Source: Apis mellifera (taxonomy: Eukaryota; Arthropoda; Insecta; Hymenoptera; Apidae). From it: a DNA stretch of 64,000 nucleotides. The stretch is taken from positions 1,773,001 through 1,837,000 of the forward strand of contig NC_037649.1 in NCBI RefSeq assembly GCF_003254395.2, in the 5' to 3' direction. The first letter of the stretch is position 1, and every line of letters begins with the position of its first letter. The notes below the pieces were generated by a model that worked only from the letters and a program-made list of their open reading frames with translations, searched no databases and had not been told where the DNA came from. Of this stretch, positions 11,836 to 23,689 are shown one piece after another. The position numbers and the translations under genes were made by a program.

Positions 11836-13734
11836 ATGAATACTAATGAAATTAACAATCTATATATACTGCGTAGAACCTATAGTATCTTTTTTCATGT
11901 AAAAGTACAATGTAATACAAATTGTTGTTAATCCTGAAAAATTAAACGAGCATAGAATCAATTTTGTCAATAATTAATTAGAAGAAAAAAGAAATAATAG
12001 ATTTAGCCTCGAATCATGATTCAAATAAATAAAATTTGAAGAAATTTAATCTCGTGATGGCAAAAATTGAATCGTACCAAAAATTTTGGATTTTTGGACG
12101 AATATCGAAATATTTTTTTTTTTTTTTGTTTAAGAAATGTGATGAATAAAATATGTTTGGATAAAAGTGGATATAGAGATATAGAGATATAGAGATTTTC
12201 TGTACATTTAGAAATTATTTATCATTATTAAATATCGAAAATGTATATTGGAAAAATAAAATATGTACAGTTTTTTTTTAACATTTAATTTTATAATTCT
12301 AAGAATATATCAGTTTATTTTTTTTAGGATTTTTTGCAAAGTTTGCCTGTTTTTATTTTGGGGTTATATAAATAGATTTTTTATTTTTATCAATCGATAC
12401 TCAAAATTATAAAATTTGTAATATGAATTTTATAATATGTGTTCTTTTTTTATATTTCATATTTCTCAATATCATATAAGCTAAGATAATAATGTTTAAT
12501 TCGTTTTCTAATAAAATCATCCGATTTGAAAGGTCTCAGTATGCGATTTAATTCAAGAGAATTATTTCGTTGCAAAATTAATTTATATTGTAATTATCTT
12601 ATTTTAATATAAAAATATTTTTATTAATAATTCGCGAATAAATATCTTTTAAAAAAAATCATAATTTTTGGTTGTAATAATTATTAAATAATAATGGTAT
12701 TTAATATAATTTTAAATAATTTCATGATTGAATTTTGTATTTACATCCAGATCATTAATCAATGATTTCATTTTATCAAAATATTTTAATTTACAAATAT
12801 AATGTGAAATTTTCCATACACAGATACGAATAAAAGAACCACTTTAGTTTAAAAATCAATCACTTAATTAGTCTCCATAACAGTTGCGAAATTTCATATA
12901 TTTAGAGATATAGGATGTTTAATTAATCAATATTTTCCCCAGGATATACAGTGGCACAATTTTCTCTGAAATTAGTTAATTTCGTAGATAAATAATTTTC
13001 ATTGAAAATCTCTCATAATTTATCAAATTATGATACATTTAATTTCATGGATCTTTAAATACTTGTAAATAAATGTTTCTTAAATATTTCTTAAAAACAA
13101 ACTATGGAAAGATTTTTGGTTGTCTATTATTAATATTATGGAATTATAATTACTAGAAACATATATCTTTAATCATCCTAAAGTACTTTTAATACAAAAT
13201 TGTTTCATTTAATGTAAACAAATAATGCATTTAATTTATTCATTATCAATAATTAATCAAGATAATGGTGAATAATTTAATAATAAAATAATCATTTATT
13301 TGATTAATAATTTTTTTTTATGTCCAGAAGACATTTTTATTTGAAAAAGATTTATAGATTTTTTGCTGGAATATTACGATATAATAATAATTTATTCAAT
13401 ACTATAAAATAAAATAATATTTAAATATATTATACATATAAATTAACATTATGATGATCTAATTTCAATAATTAAAAATTTTCGTCACATTTGTAGAAAA
13501 ATAATACGAAATTCAAATATTTAAAAAATAAAAAAAATAAAAATAATTTAAAAAATGCATAAATAGATCAATAAATAAACACAATATTAATTAATAATCG
13601 TAATGAAACATCTCAGTAAATAAATATCGAATCTAAATTTATAACTATTATAACATATAATACGAGATTAATATTATTAGATTTCAGGTAAAGTAAAAAA
13701 AAATTAGGAACATAGTATGTTAAATATAAAAAAA
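11836..13734. other. AT-rich filler
   Basis: AT-rich sequence. A short GATATAGA-type octamer repeat (about three copies) lies at 12170-12196. Nothing else is supported. Confidence 0.6.
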
Positions 13735-14270
13735 AATCATGAAAAAATTATTTATAAATAGACACGATTTAATTTCAACATATCTATAGTTAAAACTTAA
13801 CTTTAAAATTAAAATCGAAGCTACGATAAAAAGCTATCATAAACACTCATTAAAAAATTATCAAAAAATTATTTATACAAATTTTTCCAACTAAAGGTTT
13901 AATAAAAATGAAAATTAATCATAATCGACTACATCAAATTGTCAAAAAAAAAAATTTTATTTAAAAAAAAAAAAGAATGATCTCGAATATCATGAAAAAT
14001 CATGAAAAAATTATTTATAAATAGACATGATTTAATTTCATATCATCATTTAATTAAATGACATATCTATAGTTAAAACTTAACTTTAAAATTAAAATCG
14101 AAGCTATGATAAAAAGCTATCATAAACACTCATTAAAAAATTATCAAAAAGTTATTTATACAAATTTTCCCAACTAAAGGTTTAACAAAAATGAAAATTA
14201 ATTATAATCCACAATATCAAAAAATTGTCAAAAAATTATTTAAAAAAAAAAGAATGATCTTCAATATCAT
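13735..14270. repeat. Tandem duplication, two units of about 265 bp
   Basis: Unit 1 is about 13735-13997 and unit 2 about 13998-14270, an offset of 263 bp. Both begin AATCATGAAAAAATTATTTA and contain CATATCTATAGTTAAAACTT, AAAATCGAAGCTA and GCTATCATAAACACTC. Both end GAATGATCTyrAATATCAT. Unit 2 has an extra short stretch after TTTAATTTCA (ATATCATCATTTAATTAAAT). Similarity is high, so this is a fairly recent local duplication. Confidence 0.93.
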
Positions 14271-14274
14271 AATG

Positions 14275-14745
14275 TGTGACACGATATAATATAATTGTTC
14301 GGTCTGTAAAAAAAATCAGAGAAGAAGGAACGGTTGGTAAAAAGGCAGCAGACACATTGAAAAATCGTCGATCTAATTGGCCGTCGACGTAAATTCGACT
14401 TGTGAAACGTATTCTTCCGGGCGAACGGTTTATAGGGTCAATCTGAATGCGAGAGGACAGTGGATCGAGAGGGAATTCGCAAAGTTTGGAAACCAGTAAC
14501 TACCGATATTGAGAACCGGAACTGGAAACGACGTTGATATCGCGACGAACGTATTCTCGACGACGATTAAGAGGAATCGATTATCGAACACGGTCGAGAA
14601 GTCGTGATTTTAACCGTGTCCCCTTTTATTCGATACCGATTATCTAGTTGCTGGTCGATGCTTCGTGGGATGAATCGTGGTGGAAAAATTTTGTTGAATT
14701 TGTCTCGTTGGACGAGCGAATAAATTAGCGAAATTAATAAATAAT
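14275..14745. other. GC-richer island next to the 263-bp duplication
   Basis: About 450 bp of complex, CpG-containing sequence (CGTCGACG, TTCCGGGCGAACGG, ATCGCGACGAACG). The frames are all short. Candidate conserved noncoding element. The boundary with the duplication on its left is sharp. Confidence 0.35.
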
Positions 14746-16280
14746 GAAAGTGATTGAGACGAATGATAAATAATTAGTTTGAATAAAAGATTTTAGTTCG
14801 CAGATAAATTTTATTCGAGAAATAATCAGTTGAAATAAAATGAAAGAAAGAAGTTTATTTGGGGTAAAAATATTCGTAAATAAATTTACGAATGATAATT
14901 GAGAAAATAATCGATTAATAATGAGAAATAAAATTATGCATGTGAATGTATAATTTTATATAAAATATTATAATTATTAATAAGCATTTTTTATTCGAAA
15001 TAAAAGAAAGAAATGATTAATTCGAATAAAATAAGTTTGTTATTAGGAAAAAGAAATTTTTTAGTAAATAAATTCTAAATATATTTAAATCCAAATATAA
15101 TGAAAGTAGAAAACAAAAGCCATTTCATAATGGAAAAACATTTATTTTTATTTAACATGATCAAATAAAAATAGTAAGTAATAAAATAATAGTTTAATAG
15201 TATATAATATTAAAATAATTTATTTTAAATAAAAAAAGCATAACGAGTAAAATGTAAAATAAAAATTTATTTATTTGATAACACTCGATTTTATAAAATA
15301 CCTTCAAAGTGAAATAAAATTTTATTTTGATGTTTCGAATAGTTGAATCGTAAAAACGTCATTGTCACAGTTTTTAGTTTCGAGACTGAATATAGGTGGA
15401 GAATAGTGAAATTATATACGATGATAAAAGGTATAAACGAAATTTTATTTATTTTTTTATTATCGATGGATATTGAATCATCAAAGTGATGGATTTATTA
15501 TAGTATGAAAAATTGTGAGAATTATTTATTTACTTTTTAACGAAAAATCTTCTATTTTGATATTTAATATAAAGGTGTTTATTTTATTTTCTTTTCATTT
15601 CATTTTTTTTTTTTTTTTAATATTCAATAGAATTAAAAAGTCAATTTAATAATTAATTTAAAAAGAAATTAAAGTTCAATTACAACATCATGTCAGTAAT
15701 AATACAACTATGATAAAAAAAATTATATTACAGTGAAAGTTTTAAGAGGAAATGAATACTTTTAGAAAAAAAAAACATTAATTAATTTAATATAAATAAT
15801 TTAATATCGTCATTTTAAATACTATAATACTTAATATTCTTATAATGCTCAACAGAGATATTGATTTCATTTTTCCTTTTTCTTTATTAAATATTTTAAA
15901 GACAATTAATATTTTGCACTTTTTTAAAGATAACTATAAGAAAAAAGAAAGTCTATATATATTATAAAATATTTTGAATAATATTTACTAGAATTTCTTC
16001 ATTTTCATATAATAGAAATAATAATAAAAAAAAAACTTTTAACAATTTAATAAAACAAAATTGTGAACTATATTATTTTTAATTGTCTTACATTATAAAA
16101 GAATCAAGACAAATCAAGATCATAACTTTAAAATTTCAAGTTAAAGAGAAAGAAAATAATAAAATTCACAATACGTTTATAAAGTTTCAAGCACAAATGC
16201 AATTTGCAGGAAGAATCGTTCCAAAATGTTGCCGCCATTTTGCTGAACTTAATCTTAACACTTCTTAATTCCTAATTAGT
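14746..16280. other. AT-rich filler
   Basis: AT-rich sequence. A 61-codon plus-strand frame at 16083-16268 is Lys/Ile/Phe-rich with no recognisable domain. Confidence 0.55.
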
Positions 16281-16700
16281 CAAGGATTATTTATATTTAA
16301 CATCTTGGATTAAATTTTCCATGAGGTATTAATTGTTGGAATGAAATTTAATTGGATAATCATCCGGGTTAGCTTTTTGTAGTGGTAAAAGTAAATCCTG
16401 GTGTAAAGCACGGAGAGGAGAGGATATCACCTCGTGCTCGAACACTTATACCGTTATAGTACTCTCCAACAAATCCAGATGTCCAAGTGCTTTGCAAATG
16501 TTACGTGTTCCGTCGTTGACGTAGTGTGTTCTACACTCTATGCTATGGAGTAGATTCTGCAACTTTGAATTGTCGACAACGCGATAACGTTTGCAAAGTA
16601 CTTAGAACTGTTGGGAATGAAAGAGGGACAGGAGATTTAAACGTTGTAAAATTTCGATTCCGCTTGGAATAATTTGCCGGCCGGATATATTTATTCATTT
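16281..16700. other. GC-richer island with an imperfect inverted repeat
   Basis: Within this island the segment around CCAAGTGCTTTGCAAATGTT (from about 16487) has a loose reverse complement around AACGTTTGCAAAGTACTTAG (to about 16612). Flanking words also match (CGTTGACG with GTCGACAACG, and CCAACA with TGTTGG). A smaller stem, CTACaCTC with GAGTAG, lies in the centre. The whole could fold as a long imperfect hairpin of roughly 170 nt. There is no recognised miRNA. The fold may be chance or a decayed inverted repeat. Confidence 0.35.
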
Positions 16701-17347
16701 TTTCTTTTCAAATTGTGAAATAATATTAAACTTAAAAAAATAATATTAAATAATATTAAACTTTGTAAAATAATTTTTTATGGGAGGATAATGAGGAAAT
16801 AAGGAGGATTTTGAAGAAAAATTTTTTTTTAATTTGAAAAATTAAATTAATAATATTCTTTAAACATTTGCAGTTAATTGATCTTTCTATGTTTTAAAAT
16901 TGTAGAAATAAATAAATGTGAAATGTACAAAGATAATTATAATATTAAGAGAAAAAAAAATAGTAAATAAATAATGTAGAGATATAAAACTACCGTAAAA
17001 TAATTTCTTTGTAAAGAATTAAGTTATTTTAATAAAATATATAAAAAAAAAAAAACATAAGAAAAGAAAGTAACAGATTATTAAGTATAAATAAAAATAT
17101 ATAGTTAACATTTTCTATTTATTTTTGTAAGACTTTAACAATAAGTTTTAACAATAGCCTAAAGATATTCTATAGACGTTGAATATCGGAGAAAGAGCGA
17201 TCAAAGAAAACGAGGGAGAAAAGAAGAAAAAGAAAAGAAATACAATTGAAATGATTCTTATTGTTGCACAATGAAATTCTTCGAATAATCGAACATTTCA
17301 TTAATTTCGATAATCGAATTCCGATAATCGAAATTCTATTGTAATTG

Positions 17348-17397
<50 letters not shown>

Positions 17398-18557
17398 GAT
17401 AAAATAATAAATAAGAAAAGAGAAAGAAAATAAAAATTTTATAATAATGAGAAAGATAATATTCGTTATTGTATCAATTTAAGTGAAACAAAATTATGGA
17501 GAAATAAAATATCAATTTAATGTTCTGAGAAAAACACATAAAAGAAAGTACATACAAAACTGTTTAAAACGAAATTCATAAAAATTTATGATGATGGAGA
17601 GGAATAAGTATTAAAAAGATGCGAGCAAAAAAATACTTTGCAGTTAAAATTAAATTTAAAGATATTTTATTTAGCAAGATATTAAAATAGAATCAATGAA
17701 ATTGAACAGCACAAACTTTCGACTGATTTTCCAAGTAATAACAAGATAATTTTTTAATATGAAAATATTTATTAAAAATATTATCTTTTAGAAGAAGAAC
17801 TGGTGCAATTTTTGAATTTAGCAAAACAATATTGGTACAATTATATTGAAAATATAGATATTTTGAATTTGAATATTATTTGTTAACATTGAAATCAACG
17901 TTATTTGTTGTTTGTTGTTAAATCGTTAAAGAATAAGAACGAATTTACTGTTTCATGTAATAAGAAACGAATTGTTTGTTCAATTACGTTTAATATGTCA
18001 ATTATTATATTTCGGTTCATAAAACAGGAAAAAATGAAGTATTAACAAATTTTGTCTTGTAATATGTTAAATATACGTTATGTATTTAAAATGAAATTAA
18101 AGTAATGATAAAATAATATTAAATGATATTTAATAATAATAATAACAGTTGTTATTAGACTGATTATTTATTAACTTTGTAGGACTTATTTTCCTTGTAA
18201 GTTCTTGAGAGAATTGTTTTTAAGAAATTATTTCTTAAAATAAAATAGATATAAGATGAAAGTTATGTTTAAATGACTTGAATTTTTCTATTATTATTTT
18301 GATTGTCAATGTTTTTACAAATTGAAATTTTTAGTGAAATACAACTCACACTTTTATGAACAGAATTTAAATAAATATTATTTTTTAAATATCATAATAT
18401 ATACTCTATTTTGAATATTTTGTAACTTTTATCATGTATATTTTATACAAAAAAAATCAAATCTATTTTATTGTAACGTTTTTTGTTTCGTTTAATTTTA
18501 TATAATGTTAAAAATGCAAAAAAGAACTTTCTGAAATTTCTAAAATTTAGTTCTTTA
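16701..18557. other. AT-rich filler with AT microsatellite
   Basis: AT-rich sequence without genes. It holds the 47-bp (AT)n tract at 17350-17396. Confidence 0.6.
17350..17396. repeat. (AT)n microsatellite, 47 bp
   Basis: Uninterrupted AT dinucleotide run. Confidence 0.97.
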
Positions 18558-18600
18558 ATACTTGGCTGGTTGCCTACTTAATAGGCGCGCTTAGACCAAA
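18558..18600. repeat. Dispersed palindromic module, copy A
   Basis: The module begins ATACTTGGCTGGTTGCCT, then a loop, then AGGCGCGCTTAGACCAAA. GCCTacttaatAGGC can form a stem, and the outer TTGG...CCAA ends also pair. A second copy lies at 34433-34475 with the same left half but different loop bases, and its stem is still complementary (GCCTG/CAGGC). It sits about 155 bp beyond the C-terminal end of the mariner remnant on its right, so it might be that element's terminal sequence. The second copy, however, has no transposase nearby. Confidence 0.6.
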
Positions 18601-18754
18601 ATTAATCATAATCTGCAAAACAATTTTCATCTTACATTTTTAAGCAACTATTATATCTTGAATTATTTATCCAAATTGTAAATTTAATAATATTCTCATA
18701 TAAAGTTCACGAACTGATCGTGATAAAATTAAATATTACATATTTCGTTGCTAA

Positions 18755-19075
18755 ATATCGCTATGGTCTTCAAGGTATTTCCCTTGGAAAACTATGCCAA
18801 CGTCTTGATCATCCTTCAAAATAATTTTAGAAACGATGTTTTTGTGGAATGGCTTTCAGAGTTAGCATCATGTAACTCTTGACGTCATCAAAATGCATTC
18901 CTTTCAATATTTTCTTTACCTTTGGAACAGAGAAAAGTCATTGGAGGCTAGGTGAATAGGATGTTTCAACACAGTTATTTTTTCATTAGCCAAAAACTTC
19001 TTTGAAAGAAAGTTATGTTGATGATAGTAATAGCATCAAGGCCATTCCATAAAACCATAAAACCAAAATTGTTCC
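18755..19075 (-). mobile_element. Mariner transposase C-terminal remnant
   Basis: Read on the minus strand, this stretch translates piecewise into the C-terminal part of a mariner-type transposase. One block reads FLANEKITVLKHP then IHLASNDFSLF, matching the family pattern FLAK..I.VL.HPPYSPDLAP.DF.LF. Further blocks resemble KGMHFDDVK, LKAIP and NYFEG, and the end reads FQGKYLED, all in family order but in different frames with stops. The DF motif holding the third catalytic aspartate of the DDD triad is still visible. The N-terminal and central parts are missing, because sequence beyond 19080 is AT-rich filler. This is a dead, 5'-truncated copy. Mariner elements are well known in bees. Confidence 0.75.
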
Positions 19076-19735
19076 TAAACATGAATAGCTATAAATGCAT
19101 AATTTTCTAAAAAAAAATAATAATAATAATAATACTTTTCAGATGGCATTATAGCAATTTTGTATTAAAAATTAGAAAGCAAAAGAAGTCATAGATAATA
19201 AAAGCTTTATTAAAATAATTATTACAAAACATTATCATAAAATAAAAATTTTATTTTTTCTAGAACTATTCAGAAAGAAAAAATAAAATTTCTTTCATCA
19301 AATTTTTCATAAAATAAAAACAATAAATATGTACTATTTAATTATTTAAATTGGAATGATATTTCTTTGTTTTTATTCATTGTTATTCATTTATCCAATA
19401 ATGAATTGCATCTGACTTGATCTTTTTATTTTGATAATGATTTTATTTTTTGAATTCGTTTAATTATTATTGAAATTAGAATTATTTCACTAATTATTGT
19501 AACTAAATCATCTTATTCTCTGAAAAACATCATATACATTGTACGTATACATTTCTACCATATCAAATATTTTGTATATTCGTAGATTATATATTATAAA
19601 TTATATTATAAATTAGATACAGTGTTAGCTCAAGTAAAATTGATTTATTACAAAATTCCATTTTAGAATGATTACAATACTAATGAAAGTTTATCACTAA
19701 ATCCACAAAATTCTAAAACTCAGAGGTTCAAAAAA
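19076..19735. other. AT-rich filler
   Basis: AT-rich sequence where the rest of the mariner element would be expected. No transposase similarity is visible, which supports truncation. Confidence 0.5.
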
Positions 19736-19805
19736 TTCTGATTTTGATAAGATTCTGATTTTCTTGACTCCCCTCCATATCCATGCCGCAAGATCACTGA
19801 TCTCT

Positions 19806-19870
19806 AGGTGGAATGCACAAGCGGCCAATAACACCGTGATAACCAGTCCTCTGACTGAACTACACTCCCA
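19806..19870 (-). ncRNA. tRNA-like fossil, possible SINE head
   Basis: On the minus strand the sequence runs GGGAGTG-TA-GTTC-AGTCAGA-GGAC-TGGTTATCACGG and ends CATTCCACC. GGGAGTG pairs with CATTCCA at six of seven positions (one wobble), GTTC pairs with GGAC as a D-arm, and TAGTTCAGT resembles an A box. The B box is poor (TTGTGCATTCC against GGTTCGANTCC) and the T-arm is too short, so it is unlikely to be a working tRNA. The following GATCAGTGATC and about 60 bp of complex sequence could be the body of a tRNA-derived SINE, or this may be a tRNA pseudogene or coincidence. Confidence 0.3.
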
Positions 19871-20460
19871 AGCAAATTTCTTAAAACTAGGCTAAGAAGA
19901 TACGTGATCCACAGAATCCGTTATTTCCAGGAAACTGATGAACTTTTCAGCAGGATAAGAACATCTCTCAAGACCATGTTTTACATTCTAGCTATATCAA
20001 AATGTTTCTAACAAATATACAATTTTAAGAATCCTCCAAATTCTTCTGTCAAAAACAACATCACTTCATATGTTAATATCGATAAAATAAATACTTTCCA
20101 ATGTATTATTCACCGATGGAAAGAAGTCTCGCGAAAACGATGATAAATATCTAAACTTGGATGCATTAACGTAGATATAAAATCCAGAGAATTCTAATAA
20201 TCTATCGATATAATATAAAATCTTTTATATCTTTTTATTTCTAATCAATATATGTAGATTAATTATGATTTGTAAGTTATAATTTAATTTATGTATTGTA
20301 TGTAATTTAAGTTATAATTTAATTTATGTATTGTATGTAATTTATGTAATGTAATTTTATATTCAAGTAGTTAAGATAATAATTATAGATATATGAATAA
20401 ACTAGACACGCTATAGATGTATTAATATATAAAAATAATTAATAGTTTCGAAAATATTTC
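19871..20460. other. Mixed sequence fading into AT-rich filler
   Basis: Complex sequence to about 19995, probably part of the same old repeat as the tRNA-like piece, then AT-rich sequence. A small tandem duplication lies at 20274-20343. Confidence 0.4.
20274..20343. repeat. Tandem duplication, two units of 35 bp
   Basis: AAGTTATAATTTAATTTATG is followed by TATTGTATGTAATTT, and the whole repeats exactly at an offset of 35 bp (20274 and 20309). Confidence 0.95.
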
Positions 20461-20700
20461 AGTCTTAGATGATTATACTGACGTAACTTCGCAGAAAATA
20501 ATTTATATACGATTTTGACCGTTCAAATTATATCTCTACTATTATGTAGCGTGTAGTGTCAGGATTGTCAACAAAGCGCCTGAAGTGGGGATAGACGGTC
20601 CTAGCGAAGGACACTTCTTGCCTCTGTGCCGTCCCACGAGACTTTTTTCCACCAATGTAAACAATACATTATTTCACACAAATACGATACGACGAAAATA
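20461..20700. other. GC-richer island
   Basis: Complex sequence centred on 20550-20650 (AAGCGCCTGAAGTGGGG, GACGGTCCTAGCGAAGGAC). The second phrase can form a small stem, GTCCTagcgaAGGAC. No reading frame. Confidence 0.3.
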
Positions 20701-20819
20701 AATGCTAGCTCCTTTCTATGTCTCTATACGAATTAAAAAACAATCATTTTGTCCACTCTAAAGAAGATTTCGATATTTCTTATTAAAAAAAAAAATTCTT
20801 GCAAATCATCAATTAAATC

Positions 20820-21420
20820 ATCTATTTACAACTTAACCTCCACCGTTAAAATTATCAAGCGACGCGACGTACGAGCATAATGTTGACAAGTTCGAGCGAA
20901 ATTGCGGGGATAAAACACGATTATTGCATCTGGAACGATCGGTTCCATGCCGACACGGCGACCCAATGACACGTTCCATGGAACCGTTTGAACATGGCCG
21001 ACGGCGATAATAATCCAGAAATCGTGATATCCGCGAACGAAATCCCAATTACCTACAGTCAACGCCCGCTGTGTAACGTGTACAAACAAATCCCCCGTGG
21101 GTTTCGCGTTTCCGCCGCTTGAATTTCCGCCGGCGACGGATTACCAAGGGCCAGGGGCTCCTCTCTCGCTCGAAGAACCGGCCATTCCAGGAATTACCAG
21201 CTTATTTGCTTACCCCTGATTCGATATGTTCTGTTCAAACGATGTCCAGACCTCGATTTTCATCTGTTCGGTTGTAAGACTCTCCTCGAAAGATGGCGGG
21301 TAACCGCGTTGGAAAATGATTTGTTCCGCGTATTTCGCGTGCGTTCAAAGAGACAGAGAAGGTTGGAATTGAATTTTCTTCGAGCGTTTCAGAGGATGGA
21401 GAGATATTTGTTTCGAATTT
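20820..21420. other. Large GC-richer island, candidate regulatory element
   Basis: One of the most complex stretches in the window (about 600 bp, rich in CpG). It includes GTTCCATGCCGACACGGCG and a YY1/Pho-like AAGATGGCGGG at about 21289. Minus-strand frames of 87 and 71 codons (20826-21089 and 20833-21048) overlap in two registers, which argues that they are compositional. Neither resembles a known protein. A conserved noncoding element or promoter is more likely than a gene, with low certainty. Confidence 0.35.
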
Positions 21421-22419
21421 TATTCGATTTTAATATCTCTTTTTGCATCTATTTTATTATTGAATAAATTAATAATATCGATAAAGAGAAAGAAATAAAT
21501 TTTGAAAAATGTTTATTTTACTATATGAATTCGATCCAATTACTCGAAATCTCAAATATTTCATTTTGCTTACCGTTTTGTCTTAATCTGAATTTTTAAT
21601 TTTTGATGTAAAAATTGTTTTATTCTTAACCATTAACTTTTTAAATTAAATTCATAAATTTGTTATATTTTTAATAATTATTATTTACTTTTAATTATTG
21701 TGTCCATTGAATTCATTAATAATTGTATTAATTTATTTTTTATCATACTCTCTGGAGAAATGCTTTTCGATCGATGGAATTTCGATATGAAATTCGTCAA
21801 AGAAATATCGCAATTTTCGAAATGTAACATATCATGATATAAATACAATCAACACGGTTAATTAATTCCATCGTTATATCGAAATCGTGTTAATCGAAAT
21901 CCAAAACCAATTAGAGAAATCTTGTCGATAAAAACAGTATGATAGAAACATTCATATTACATGTTAAATTTATATCGAATAATATGTTGAGTTGAAAGAA
22001 TTTTCGCAATTTTTGCATTTGTGTTCCATCTAAATCATATTTTTATAAATCGTATTTATTCTGTTATAAGAAGACTTGCCTTGTATTTCAAATATCATAA
22101 TGCATATTGAATATTTTGTATGCTTTTTTATATCATGTGTAAAATTTGTACATTTAAATTTTGTATATATAAATATATAAAAATTTACAATGTGATAAAT
22201 TAAATGAATATAAAATATATATATAAATATTTTCATTATTTTTACAATCAACTTTCAAATTAATCTCACGTATTACAAAACAAAACTTGTATTCAGAGTA
22301 GAAATTAATTATTTTCAGATAAACAATACAATTTTATAAAATATTGATAAAAATATTGTCACATAACGAAAATTATGAAACTTAATGAAATGATTAATAT
22401 TTCAATGCATAATATTCGT

Positions 22420-22450
<31 letters not shown>

Positions 22451-22999
22451 CATATGTAACTTAACACGATTTCTACATGAATTTTTAAATACTTTTCAAC
22501 CGTACAAAAATTCGAGCAATGTAGTCACACACGAATTATAAATTTCCATACGAAAATTTAAATTTCCTCTTGAAATTTAACAAATCTCATTTCTCAATTT
22601 TCTCCCTTTCACGATTGAAAAAAAAAAAAAGAAAAAAGAAAAAAACAGAGTTGGAATTACAAAAAAAAAAAAAAAAGAAAAATTCCAACAAAATTCAACG
22701 AATACACTTTTCAAACTCCATACCGTAAGAAAATATCGATTTATTCAAATTTTCGCGAAGCAATATTAACTCTCTCGTTTCTGGATAGAAAATTATCCCC
22801 ACAACACCCAGACTTGTCAAAGTCTGAATGGAAACGAATAACTCGAAGTTACTCTTTCAACCGTTGGGTACCGTTCGTCTATATCGGAAATACATCGAAC
22901 TCATTTACAAGCTCGTAAATCGATTTACACTCACGTTAGTTCACGAAAGTGGCTGTATAAGCGCGACAGTGAAAACAATTTAGCCAACCGTTCGCAATT
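21421..22999. other. AT-rich filler with A-rich runs
   Basis: AT-rich sequence. It holds an (AT)n tract at 22421-22445, several A-runs at 22619-22680 and a weak GC-richer patch at 22715-22990. No supported gene. Confidence 0.5.
22421..22445. repeat. (AT)n microsatellite, 25 bp
   Basis: Uninterrupted AT dinucleotide run. Confidence 0.95.
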
Positions 23000-23480
23000 A
23001 AAGGTTCTAATCGAGTTATCAATGAATAATATTGTTTATACGATTTATTTGGACGTCGATGGATCGTCCGTTTAATTTTATTGCGATTCAACGGTAAACT
23101 AATTTCGATTCGGATCTCGAAAAAATTTTCACATTTTTGAATTTGATACATGAAATTTTTATTTTCTTTTTAGATGTTGAACAAAATAATTACATTCTCG
23201 ATTGATGAATAATATTGTTAATTTTCACTTTGATAATTTTAGAATTTGATTTTTTTTCGTTTGAAATTTGAAATTTTAATTTTGATTTTGGTAATTTTGG
23301 AATTTGAAAATTTTAATTTTTAAAAAGGATTTATAATTAAGACGAATTTCAATTGAATGAATAATATTGTTGACGATTTCGATCATGAATCGAAATATTG
23401 TTTTAAATTGCTTGATTGAATTGATTTCGATTTGAGCTGGAAAGCGAGAAAATTTTGAAAATGTAAGTTTAACTTTTTTA
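23000..23480. repeat. Degenerate tandem array, about three units of 150-185 bp
   Basis: The phrase GAATGAATAATATTGTT, or close variants, occurs near 23018, 23202 and 23355. It is followed each time by TTcgATTT-rich sequence and an AATTTCGATTyGr...AAAATTTT piece (23100 and 23424). The order is conserved but bases are well diverged. The 71-codon minus-strand frame at 22936-23151 lies partly in the first unit and has no other support. Confidence 0.5.
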
Positions 23481-23689
23481 TAAAAAAATAATAGAATCTC
23501 GTGAAAAATTTAAAATAATAAATCGTTAAAAATTATCATTTTCTTAGCATAATATAATTATAACAAAGATAAACACTTTATCATAAGAATTAACTCGTCT
23601 TCCCTTTTCACGTTATATCAAGTCAATAAAATAACAAGAACTACGTAATAAAACATTTTACTGGCATTATTTAGTTTCGCTAAAAGTTA

